60,805 nucleotides of DNA from JANMCE01 sp963791625 (lineage in GTDB: Bacteria; Actinomycetota; Acidimicrobiia; Acidimicrobiales; Ilumatobacteraceae), in contig CAWBTA010000013.1 in the NCBI GenBank assembly GCA_963791625.1, positions 1 to 60,805 on the forward strand, written 5' to 3'. Positions 35,725-44,128 of the stretch are shown one piece after another. The position numbers were made by a program, and so were the translations under genes. The notes below the pieces were generated by a model. It saw nothing but the letters and a program-made list of their open reading frames with translations, was not told the DNA's origin and did no database searches. Position 1 is the first letter of the stretch, and each line of letters begins with the position of its first letter.

Positions 35725-36777
35725 ATGACGCATCTTTGGGTTCGGGCCGAGCAGCGGGAGAACGAGGAGCGAGTTGGCATCACCCCCGCCGGCGTTGTTG
35801 CCCTTCAGGCTGCCGGGGTGAAGGTCACCGTTGAGCACAGTTCGGTTCGGGCGATCCCCATCGATGGCTACATCGCGGCGGGCTGCGCCGTCGCGCCCGA
35901 GAACTCTTGGCCAGACGCCCCGGCCGATGCCATCGTGTTCGGTCTCAAGGAACTTCCCGAAGACGGCACACCCCTTCCACATCGACACATCATGTTCGGT
36001 CACGCGTACAAGGGCCAGAGCGCCGGTCGTGTCCTGCTCGACCGGCTCGCCGCGGGCGGTGGCACCCTGTTCGACCTCGAATACCTCGTTGATGAGACCG
36101 GTCGTCGGGTTGCGGCATTCGGGTATTGGGCCGGGTTCGCTGGGGCTGCTGTTTCCTATCACTGCTGGGTGGCCCAGCAACGTGGTGAACTCGCCGGGCC
36201 GATCTCGCGGTTTGCCGACAAGGCAGCGCTGCTTCAGGAGCTCACCGCGGTCCACGATGGCCCCAGACCGAACGCAATGGTCATCGGGGCGCTGGGGCGG
36301 GTCGGAACCGGAGCCTCGGACTTTTGTGAGGCTATGGGCATAGCGGTCACGAAATGGGATCTGGCGGAAACAGCCGGTGGCGGACCCTTCCCCCAGGTTC
36401 TGCAGCACGACCTGTTCTTCAACTGCATCCTTGCCCGACCGGGATGTCCGGTGTTTGTTCCCGCGTCGGCCCGAGCCGCCGAGCGACACCTCACCGTTAT
36501 CGGCGATATTGCGTGTGACCCCACGTCGGACTTTTCGCCGATCAAGGTCTATGACCGGGTGACGACCTGGGCTGCGCCAGCGCTCCGTGTTGCCGACACC
36601 CCGCCGCTCGATGTCATGGCCATCGACAACCTTCCGTCGTTACTACCGATCGAGAGCAGCGAGGATTTTGCCCAGCAACTGTTGCCCTCGCTGATGAGCT
36701 TGGCTGAACTCGACACGGGTGACGGTGATGCGGATGTCTGGCATCGTGCCCAGGCAGTGTTTGAGGCTCACGTCTAG
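35725..36777 (+). CDS. Saccharopine dehydrogenase (NAD+, L-lysine-forming)
   Basis: 350-residue protein of the alanine dehydrogenase/PNT-like LYS1 class. LWVRAEQRENEERVGITPAGV near the start and the substrate region HIMFGHAYKGQ (Lys and His about 91-98) are typical, and the cofactor motif is VIGALGRVGTGA. It interconverts lysine plus 2-oxoglutarate and saccharopine. The gene for the glutamate-forming enzyme follows after 25 bases, so the pair reproduces both halves of the animal bifunctional enzyme for lysine breakdown. Confidence 0.92.
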   Translation: MTHLWVRAEQRENEERVGITPAGVVALQAAGVKVTVEHSSVRAIPIDGYIAAGCAVAPENSWPDAPADAIVFGLKELPEDGTPLPHRHIMFGHAYKGQSAGRVLLDRLAAGGGTLFDLEYLVDETGRRVAAFGYWAGFAGAAVSYHCWVAQQRGELAGPISRFADKAALLQELTAVHDGPRPNAMVIGALGRVGTGASDFCEAMGIAVTKWDLAETAGGGPFPQVLQHDLFFNCILARPGCPVFVPASARAAERHLTVIGDIACDPTSDFSPIKVYDRVTTWAAPALRVADTPPLDVMAIDNLPSLLPIESSEDFAQQLLPSLMSLAELDTGDGDADVWHRAQAVFEAHV

Positions 36778-36802
36778 CGACCTTTCTGCTAGGAACGTGG
36801 TC

Positions 36803-37940
36803 ATGACAATTCACTGGTGTGGCACGGGCCTGTCCTCGGGCCCTGGCTTGCGACGACTTCTCGAAAATGGGCACCAGGTAGTGGTGTGGAACCGGACAGT
36901 CGAAAAGGCGCGTGAGTTGGTTGGCGATCTCACCGACGACATCCGCGAGTTCTCCCTCGACGCGCTCAGCGACGCCCTTGCACCCGGGGATCTTGCCGTC
37001 TCGATGCTGCCCGCCGACCAGCACGTCGGCATTGCGCAGGTCTGCCTGAACAGGTCGGCCCACTTCGCATCATCGTCGTACATCGCGCCAGAGATGCGGG
37101 TGCTCGACGCAGAGTTCAAGGCAAAAGGTTTGGTGTCGGTCAACGAAGTCGGACTCGATCCGGGCCTCGACCATTTGATGGCGCACGATCTCGTCGCCCG
37201 TTATCGCGCATCGTCGGCATTCGACGTCGACAACGTGCTGAGCTTCACGTCGTACTGCGGTGGGGTTCCGAAGATACCCAACGACTTCAAGTACAAGTTC
37301 AGTTGGGCGCCTCTTGGCGTGCTGAAGGCGTTGCGGTCGCCGTCCAGAAGCTTGCGGGACTTCAAAGAAGTGCGCGTCGACCGACCCTGGAATGCCATCA
37401 GCAGCTACACCGCCCCACTTCCGGAGGCTGAGACCTTCGAGGTCTACCCCAATCGCGACAGCTACCCCTTCATGGAGGACTATCGCTTCGATCCGGCGTG
37501 GAAGGTCCGTGACTTCGTGCGCGGCACCATTCGACTGAACGGCTGGACGAAGGCGTGGACGCCGATCTTCGAAGAGATCGAGACGCTCAGCGGTTCGGAA
37601 GGCGACGCCCGCCTGGCCGAGATGTCCGCCCAACTGGTGGCCGAGAACTCGTACGCCCCGGGCGAACCCGATCGGGTGGTTTTATTCGTTTCGCTGCAGG
37701 CCGAACGTGACGGTGCTGTGGTTTTCCACGAAACCTGGGCGCTCGACGCGTCCGGCGATGAGAACGGATCGGCGATGGGCCGCTTGGTGTCCGTTCCCGT
37801 CGCCATCGCCATCGAGTCGCTGCTACGCGGTGAGATCGAGCCAGGGGTTCACGCCGCTCCCCATGATCCCGCCCTGGTGAAGCACTGGCTCAGCCAGATC
37901 CAACCGCAGGCGCAATACATGCAACTGGTCGTTGGACTAA
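36803..37940 (+). CDS. Saccharopine dehydrogenase (L-glutamate-forming), stop lost by indel
   Basis: LYS9-like saccharopine dehydrogenase of about 378 residues, from ATG 36803 after AGGAAC. NGHQVVVWNRTVEKA (about 17-31), NEVGLDPGLDHLMAHDLV (about 114-131) and SYCGGVPKIPNDFKYKFSWAPLGVL, given here in parts, are hallmark blocks; the last visible family residues are QIQPQAQYMQL at about 37900. In frame, no stop appears until 38734, running antisense through the VOC gene. Removing one G from GTTGGACTAA (37931-37940) restores a stop at 37938-37940 right after QLVV. It splits saccharopine into aminoadipate semialdehyde and glutamate. The upstream gene makes saccharopine. Confidence 0.85.
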
Positions 37941-38533
37941 ACGCCGGGTTTGAAAAGGTTCATGCGGGCACCGAGTTTCTTGCGCCAATCAGCGTACGGC
38001 TCGAAACCTTCCTGAGCTTTCGCCAGCCTCTCGGTGTGGGCCACGATCTCCTCGTCGGTCATCGACCAGTCGAGCGGTTCGAGGAAGGGTTGGGGGAAAT
38101 ACCAGTCCGTATCCACAAAGAACTCGAGGTTGTTGCCGTCGGGGTCATGACAGTAGATGCTCCACGCGATGCCGTGATTGACGGGGAAGATCGACTGGAT
38201 GTTCTCGGCCTCCAACGTGGCGAGAAGCGAACGCAAGCCGGTGAGCGACCCAACACGGTAGGACATTTGGTTGATGACGGGGCCGAATTGGGGGTGGTAT
38301 GGATTCGGTGGCAGGTTGTCTGGCCGACCCGACACCAGGATGACCTGGTGGTGGTCGTTCGGGTCGCGGGACATGAACACCAGCGCCATGCCTGCTACGT
38401 CACCTCGGTCGGTCACGGTAAAGCCGAGGACTCGGGTGTAGAAGTCCTCCATCTTTTCCATGTCGCTGCACGCGATGCCCAGATGGCTGAACATGAGGTT
38501 GGGAACGTTGGCGGGTTTGTCTGTGATTGTCAT
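37937..38533 (-). CDS. VOC-family extradiol dioxygenase-like protein
   Basis: 198-residue paralogue of the VOC protein at 16849-17442. Metal ligands: His in FSHLGIAC (about 17), His in DHHQVIL (about 62) and Glu in NNLEFFVD (about 135). The tail with WYFPQP and DWSMTDEEIVAHTE resembles its paralogue. It follows the HsaA-like monooxygenase after three bases, an arrangement like HsaA/HsaC, where a phenol is hydroxylated and then cleaved. Its end meets the end of the saccharopine dehydrogenase gene. Confidence 0.87.
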   Translation of the reverse strand: MTITDKPANVPNLMFSHLGIACSDMEKMEDFYTRVLGFTVTDRGDVAGMALVFMSRDPNDHHQVILVSGRPDNLPPNPYHPQFGPVINQMSYRVGSLTGLRSLLATLEAENIQSIFPVNHGIAWSIYCHDPDGNNLEFFVDTDWYFPQPFLEPLDWSMTDEEIVAHTERLAKAQEGFEPYADWRKKLGARMNLFKPGV

Positions 38534-38536
38534 GAT

Positions 38537-39712
38537 CTACACCAGGAGAGTAATGCCGTCGGTGAAGCCCAGCAGTGCTCGCCCGTAGACCAGTTCGCTG
38601 GTCTCGGGCACGACGACCGCGTGACGACTCGCTACTTCGGAGTCGCGCCACCATCTCTGCATGGGGCTGGCGTCGGCGAACGAACCAGCGCCATGGGCCG
38701 AGCACAGAATGCGGATCGCTTCGCGGGCCGATGAGATCGCAACGCCCGTGTCGCTTCGTACTCGAGCACGCTCGACGTACTCCATCTTGCGGTTCTCAAG
38801 CCCTGCCGCGTCGAGTGCGTCCGCGGCCCGGTAGGCAAACATGTGGGCGGTGTCAACCAGCACCGCGGCCTTGGCGATCGCGATCTGGAAGGTGGGCGAG
38901 TCGGTCTGCCGCTCCCATTCCGAATAGGTGATACCTCGCGTGGGTGCCTTGGCGATGGTGTAGTCGAGCGCGGCCTGCGCCAGGCCAAGCTGGGGGCCGG
39001 CCAGTACCAACGCGGCCATCGGCATGAACGAGGTGCGGTACAGCACTTCATCGGTGAAGGGTGTGTCGTAAACCTGGCTCAGCAGGGTCGGCAGCGGGTA
39101 CATGCGGTGCTCGGGAACGAACACGTCATTTGCGACAACGCGATTGCTAGCAGTGCCTTTCATGCCGCTCATGAACCACGTGTCTTCAACGGTGAATTCG
39201 CTCTTGGGCGTCACGGTAATGACGGGATACATCGGGACACCGGCGTCATCAAAGCGCATCGCGCCGAGATACAGCCAGTCGGCATGCATGACGCCACTCG
39301 CCCAGTCCCACGTGCCGGTCATACGAATGCCGCCCTCGACGTTCCGCGTCTCCATCACGGGCGTCAACACCCCAGCGATTCGTGCGTCTGGCGTATCGGC
39401 CCACACGTCGTCCTGGCATTGCTTCGACATTTTGCCAGTGAAGTAAGCGCACACGTTTTGCAGGGCTGTCACCCACGCAGTCGAACCGCAGCCCAGCGCG
39501 ATCTCGCGGGACACTTGCAGCTTCTGCTTCACTGTGCCTTCGTAACCGCCGTAACGTTTCGGCACCATGATTTTGAAGGCGCCGGCGTCTTCGAGCGCGG
39601 AGATGTTTTCCTCGACGACCTGTCGGTTCTCCTCGGTCTTCGCGGCGTTTTGCTGAAGCATTGGACGAATCTCGGCGATGCGCTCGAGAAGTCCTTCCAG
39701 CGGAGCTGCCAT
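38537..39712 (-). CDS. Flavin-dependent monooxygenase, HsaA-like (acyl-CoA dehydrogenase fold)
   Basis: 391 residues from ATG 39712 (the longer frame upstream is non-coding). FKIMVPKRYGGYEG (about 45-58), GTWDWASGVMHADWL (about 132-146), FMSGMKGTASNRVVANDVFVPEHR in parts, and PMQRWWRDSEVASRH near the end are features of two-component phenol hydroxylases such as HsaA, which use reduced flavin from a partner reductase. No reductase gene is adjacent. Paired with the VOC gene, it likely hydroxylates a phenolic ring. Confidence 0.87.
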   Translation of the reverse strand: MAAPLEGLLERIAEIRPMLQQNAAKTEENRQVVEENISALEDAGAFKIMVPKRYGGYEGTVKQKLQVSREIALGCGSTAWVTALQNVCAYFTGKMSKQCQDDVWADTPDARIAGVLTPVMETRNVEGGIRMTGTWDWASGVMHADWLYLGAMRFDDAGVPMYPVITVTPKSEFTVEDTWFMSGMKGTASNRVVANDVFVPEHRMYPLPTLLSQVYDTPFTDEVLYRTSFMPMAALVLAGPQLGLAQAALDYTIAKAPTRGITYSEWERQTDSPTFQIAIAKAAVLVDTAHMFAYRAADALDAAGLENRKMEYVERARVRSDTGVAISSAREAIRILCSAHGAGSFADASPMQRWWRDSEVASRHAVVVPETSELVYGRALLGFTDGITLLV

Positions 39713-39842
39713 GGTGTGCTGCCTTTCTGGTCTCGGCCTCGAAAATCGACGCCGACGGTCCCCAAACCGCACGATCAATTCTGTCACACCGCGCCACACG
39801 TCGGTGACGCGCCCGGTCGGGTGGCGTGGGTAGGGTCTCTCT

Positions 39843-41954
39843 ATGGGGGATCTGGCGTTCGCGCATCTTTTGGCCGATGCCGCCGACCGCGTCTCGGTTG
39901 CCGACTTTCGCTCGGACGAATTGCGTACGACGACCAAGGGTGACGGCACACCGGTGTCGCAGGTGGACTTCGATGTCGAGCAGACCATGCTCGACCTGGT
40001 GCGGTCAGAACACCCCGCGGATGCGGTGGTCGGTGAGGAAGTGGGTCCGCACGACGGGTCGTCAGGTCGGCGCTGGATCTTTGACGGGATCGACGGCACC
40101 CATAACTATGCGGCGGGCCATGCGGGTTGGGGCACCATCATCGCCCTTGAAATCGATGGCGAGATCGCCGTCGGCATGGTGTCGTCGCCGATGCGGGGTA
40201 AACGTTGGTGGGCGGTGCGGGGCCAAGGAGCATGGTCGGCGCAGCACACGGCCGACGGCGCGCTCACGACGCCTACGCCGATCCGATGTGGCAAGGCACT
40301 CGTGCTCGCAGACGCGTCCGTTACCGTGATTCCTTCCGAAGGCATTTTGCTCGGCTGGCGCAACGAGGTCACCCGGCGGTTCACGCCTCCCGTCTCGCCG
40401 CGCAGCCAGTGCTTTGCTCTTGACGCAGTCATGGTCGCCACCGGCGAACTCGATGTTGCGATTTTGACTCTGGGCGGCGTGTGGGATTTCGCGGCCACCA
40501 GCCTGATTGTGACCGAAGCCGGCGGGGTCTTCCGAGACGCGTGGGGCGGCACACGATTTACCACCGCGACAGCGGTGTACACCAACGCGTCACTCGCCGG
40601 TCAGGTGCTTGACGCGCTCGCCGAAATGAGGCCCGACGTGCCGGACAAACCACAACTCGCCAAAACGGTCAGCACGCCGATGGGCACCGATGCCGAGCAG
40701 GCCTTGGACGGCTGGCGGAGGTTCGGCATCCGGCCGCTGCCTTCGATGTCAGCGCGTGTCCACGTCGAGAACGCTCCACCACCGATCCTTGAGATCGTCG
40801 ACGAACGCGCCGCCGAGCTCGCTCACCCGGTGACGGGCGTAACCACCGACGGCTCATTGCGACCGGCGTTTCGATCACTCGATGAACCAAAGGTCAGCAC
40901 CGAGCCGATCCGTGACGCAGCACTCGCATTCCTACAGGCGCTGACTGCCGAGCAGCGCGAGCGGACGAGTTTCGCCATGGACGCAACCGAGTGGCGTTTG
41001 TGGATCAACGTCCACATGAACCACTTCCGTCACGGGCTCCTGCTCGAAGATCTTACCCAACCAGCGCGTGACCTGGCGCTCGATATCCTGCGCGCCACGC
41101 TGTCGGCTCGGGGCTTTCACCAGGCCCGGTCGATCATGCGTATCAACCAGCTGCTGGCCGAGCTGACCGGCGACCATGAGGCGTTCGGCGAGTGGCCGTA
41201 CTTCATGTCGATCTTCGGTTCGCCGTCCGATGGCGAGCCGTGGGGCTGGCAGATCGACGGTCATCACCTGTGTATCAACACGGTCGTGTTCGACGGGCGA
41301 ATCGTCATGACACCGACCTTTATGGGTTCCGAACCACGACGCGTGCATGGCGGACCGTACGGAGGCATTTCACTGTTCGATCCCGAAGAAGCGCTCGGCA
41401 TCGATCTCATCCGATCGTTCGACAGCGCGCAGCGCCACAGAGCCATCATCCACCCGTCGATCCATCCCGACGACATCCCGGTACATCTACAGAACATGTT
41501 CGACGGGCGTATGCAGGCGGGTGCGTTCCACGACAACCTTGTCGCCCCGTATCAGGGCGTGGCCGGGCGCGACATGACTGATGCACAGCGGCGCATCATG
41601 TTGTCGCTTGCCGGCACCTACGTCGGTTGGAGCGCCGAGGGACACGCGGCGGCAAAGCTGCCCGAGGTTGCTGCGCACCTGGATGAGACCTGGTTCTCCT
41701 GGTACGGCGGTACCGACGACGACTCGCCCTTCTACTACCGGCTGCACAGTCCGGTGATTCTGATCGAGTTCGACCATCATCCGGGCGTCGCGTTCGACAA
41801 TCAGGTGCCGACGCGCCATCACGTGCACACCGTGGTTCGCACGCCAAACGGCGGTGACTACGGTGCCGATCTCCTGAGACAGCATCACGAGCAGTTCGAC
41901 CACGGCAACGGCCACCACCGCCCGCGGCTCAATCCTGACGGCTCGATGACGTGA
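39843..41954 (+). CDS. Inositol-phosphatase-like domain fused to DUF3500
   Basis: 703 residues. Residues 1 to about 265 form an inositol monophosphatase/histidinol-phosphatase-type domain with metal motifs GEEVG (about 65), IFDGIDGTHNYAAG (about 79) and VWDFAATSLIVTEAGG (about 203). Residues about 330-690 are DUF3500: VTGVTTDG, AMDATEWRLWINVHMNHFRHG, EPWGWQIDGHHLCIN, SPVILIEFDHHPGVAFDNQVPTRHH in parts, and HTVVRTPNGGDYG. No stop separates them. Because other apparent fusions here come from indels, two adjacent genes with a lost stop cannot be excluded; ATG 40679 could start the second. The DUF3500 function is unknown. It diverges from the HsaA-like gene. Confidence 0.82.
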   Translation: MGDLAFAHLLADAADRVSVADFRSDELRTTTKGDGTPVSQVDFDVEQTMLDLVRSEHPADAVVGEEVGPHDGSSGRRWIFDGIDGTHNYAAGHAGWGTIIALEIDGEIAVGMVSSPMRGKRWWAVRGQGAWSAQHTADGALTTPTPIRCGKALVLADASVTVIPSEGILLGWRNEVTRRFTPPVSPRSQCFALDAVMVATGELDVAILTLGGVWDFAATSLIVTEAGGVFRDAWGGTRFTTATAVYTNASLAGQVLDALAEMRPDVPDKPQLAKTVSTPMGTDAEQALDGWRRFGIRPLPSMSARVHVENAPPPILEIVDERAAELAHPVTGVTTDGSLRPAFRSLDEPKVSTEPIRDAALAFLQALTAEQRERTSFAMDATEWRLWINVHMNHFRHGLLLEDLTQPARDLALDILRATLSARGFHQARSIMRINQLLAELTGDHEAFGEWPYFMSIFGSPSDGEPWGWQIDGHHLCINTVVFDGRIVMTPTFMGSEPRRVHGGPYGGISLFDPEEALGIDLIRSFDSAQRHRAIIHPSIHPDDIPVHLQNMFDGRMQAGAFHDNLVAPYQGVAGRDMTDAQRRIMLSLAGTYVGWSAEGHAAAKLPEVAAHLDETWFSWYGGTDDDSPFYYRLHSPVILIEFDHHPGVAFDNQVPTRHHVHTVVRTPNGGDYGADLLRQHHEQFDHGNGHHRPRLNPDGSMT

Positions 41955-42055
41955 ACATCACGGCTTGATGACAAGCAGATGAACACTCGGCGAGGTGTCG
42001 CGCGTGATAGCTCTGTGTCGTGAAAGATTCGTTTCGATAGCCGACAGGAGTTCAC

Positions 42056-43522
42056 GTGCCCCCACGGATCAACGACCTCTCCGGTGACATCGGTTTCCAT
42101 GAATCGGTGCCCGGCCCGACGCCCGTAGCGAAAGCTCGTCCCGTCAGGAAAGGGTCGCCGAAGGAGAAGCCGGGTGCATCGCCCGGCCGGCCAACCGTCG
42201 TGCTCGATACCTCCGTGCTTATTGCTGACCCTGCGGCGTTTCGATGCTTCGACGGACACGATGTCGTCATCCCCCTCATCGTCATAGAAGAACTCGATAA
42301 CCAAAAGAGTCGCCGGGACGACGTGGGCGCCGCAGCACGAGAGGCGCTGCGCTCGGTAGAAGCCCTCCGCAACCAGCACGCAGGTGATATTCAGACGCCG
42401 ATCGAGCTGCCCAACGGCAGTTCGGTTCGGGTCGAAACGAACGGCGTGCACCTGGAAGCGATCCGACAGTTCGGTCTTGATGATGCGAAGGCCGACAACC
42501 GAATCTTGGCCGCCTGCTGCGGGCTGCGGGATCACGGTTCGGTGATTCGACTGATGACCAACGACACCGCCCTTCGCATCAAGGCTGCCCAGATTGGCTT
42601 TGAGGCGCAGGAGTACGTGCGCAATGGGGACTCGGTCATCGATCCCGGCTTCGGCGTGTGGCCGGTTTTCGAGGTGAGCGATGCGCTGGTGCGCGAGCTG
42701 TGCCATCCGAGTTCGATCGGGGTGGAGTTTGTCGATCTGCTTCCCGAAGATGAAGTCGTCGCAACCCTCGACATGAACGCGTTCGGCGTGCTGCGCTGTG
42801 GCGAGTCCTCCGTGGCGGTCCGCAGCGTCGATAAGGCGATCGTCCCCCTCCCGCGGGTTCTGCGGGCCTACGGGCTCACACCTCGATCAATCGAGCAACG
42901 GGGCGCGCTTGACCTGCTGCTCGATCCGACCATTTCGGTCGTCGCACTTGACGGTACCGCTGGCACCGGCAAGACGATCCTTGCGCTCGCGGCCGGATTG
43001 GAACAGTCAACGGATCGACACGCGCGGTACGACCGCTTGGCGGTCTATCGGCCGATAGTGCCGGTCGGCAAAGCCGAGGTCGGCTACCTTCCTGGTTCGC
43101 TTGACGAGAAACTGGCGCCGTGGATGTCGGCCATCGTTGACGCCGTCAGTGCCTTGCTCGGCGACATGGATTACCTCCATGCCCAGGAAGAAATCGAGGA
43201 ACTGGTGAACCGGCGCAAACTCACCATGGAGAGCGTCACGTTCCTACGCGGTCGAACGCTGCACTCCAGTTTCATTGTCGTGGATGAGGCGCAGAACCTC
43301 GAGCCGTCAACAGTGAAGACGATCCTGACCCGCCTGGGCGAAGGGGCCAAGGTGGTGTTTTGCGGCGACCGTGACCAGATCGACGCACCGTATCTGTCGA
43401 AGCACAACAACGGCCTTGCCGTGCTTCTCGACGCGTTTCAAGGTCAGCGCTGCTTCGGCAGCGTCCGCCTGGCGGCGTGCGAACGAAGTGAAATAGCCGG
43501 CCTCGCGGCGACCCTTCTCTGA
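42056..43522 (+). CDS. PhoH2-type PIN nuclease/ATPase
   Basis: 488-residue protein with an N-terminal PIN domain (VVLDTSVLIADP about 47-58, and later Asp residues in DDAKADNRILAACC) and a PhoH helicase-like ATPase: Walker A ALDGTAGTGKTILAL (about 300-314), VGYLPGSLDEKLAPWMS, and Walker B FIVVDEAQNLEPSTVKTILTR. PhoH2 proteins unwind and cut RNA. Start is GTG 42056 after CAGGAG. It is a single-gene unit ending at a probable bidirectional terminator. Confidence 0.93.
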   Translation: MPPRINDLSGDIGFHESVPGPTPVAKARPVRKGSPKEKPGASPGRPTVVLDTSVLIADPAAFRCFDGHDVVIPLIVIEELDNQKSRRDDVGAAAREALRSVEALRNQHAGDIQTPIELPNGSSVRVETNGVHLEAIRQFGLDDAKADNRILAACCGLRDHGSVIRLMTNDTALRIKAAQIGFEAQEYVRNGDSVIDPGFGVWPVFEVSDALVRELCHPSSIGVEFVDLLPEDEVVATLDMNAFGVLRCGESSVAVRSVDKAIVPLPRVLRAYGLTPRSIEQRGALDLLLDPTISVVALDGTAGTGKTILALAAGLEQSTDRHARYDRLAVYRPIVPVGKAEVGYLPGSLDEKLAPWMSAIVDAVSALLGDMDYLHAQEEIEELVNRRKLTMESVTFLRGRTLHSSFIVVDEAQNLEPSTVKTILTRLGEGAKVVFCGDRDQIDAPYLSKHNNGLAVLLDAFQGQRCFGSVRLAACERSEIAGLAATLL

Positions 43523-43548
43523 GGGTCGTCTACCGCTCAGAGCGACCC
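43507..43548. terminator. Alternative-hairpin terminator between convergent genes
   Basis: CGACCC (43509-43514) pairs with GGGTCG (43523-43528) around an 8-base loop that contains the phoH stop. GGGTCG can also pair with CGACCC at 43543-43548, and CTCTGAG (43517-43523) with CTCAGAG (43536-43542). The last two helices interleave. It serves both the PhoH gene and the convergent DUF5317 gene. Confidence 0.55.
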
Positions 43549-43552
43549 GCGC

Positions 43553-44128
43553 TTACAAGGGGTCGATGGATATGGGCCGGAAGTGCACGTCGCGCTTTCG
43601 CCCAAGGCGAGACTGCCCGGCGACGTGAAACGTGACGGCGGCACCGGCGACGAGCACGATGTCACCGATAGAGAACACGTTGGCGAGGGGGTAGCCCGAC
43701 GGGATGGCGAAGTTGTCACCCAGGATGGCGAGGTGCGCATTTTGCGTCTCGGCCGAGTTCACAAACTTGGTGGAAACCTTGTCATGCCCGGCCAATTTTG
43801 AGGCAGCAGGCGACGATGGCATCACGCCATTGTTGGCCGCGATGACCGCCAGATTGAGCGCCGCGCCGAGCGCGATTAGCGGCAGCCCGGGGATCTTTCG
43901 ATTCGCGAGAACAAACCATGCCGCGAGCACGTAGGTGCCCATATGGATGGCAGCCAGGGCGCTGTTCGAAAGGCCCGGGGGGAGCACGTTGAGAATGCCG
44001 ATCTGGATGAGGAGGGCACCGACAGCCGCCCAGACCGACTTCAGTTTGATGTCCGCTATGCGGCTCAGTTTTCCACCGAGCAGGGGCACAGCAAGGACGA
44101 TGATGAGGACAGCAACGGGGACAATCAC
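43553..44128 (-). CDS. DUF5317 membrane protein
   Basis: 191-residue protein with about five hydrophobic spans: IVPVAVLIIVLAVPLLGG at the start, VWAAVGALLIQIGILNVL, then spans around residues 60, 85 and 155. LAAIHMGTYVLAAWFVLANR and NNGVMPSS are DUF5317 features. Start is GTG 44128, overlapping the GGDEF-EAL stop by four bases (GTGA), so the two are coupled. Function unknown. Confidence 0.8.
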   Translation of the reverse strand: MIVPVAVLIIVLAVPLLGGKLSRIADIKLKSVWAAVGALLIQIGILNVLPPGLSNSALAAIHMGTYVLAAWFVLANRKIPGLPLIALGAALNLAVIAANNGVMPSSPAASKLAGHDKVSTKFVNSAETQNAHLAILGDNFAIPSGYPLANVFSIGDIVLVAGAAVTFHVAGQSRLGRKRDVHFRPISIDPL

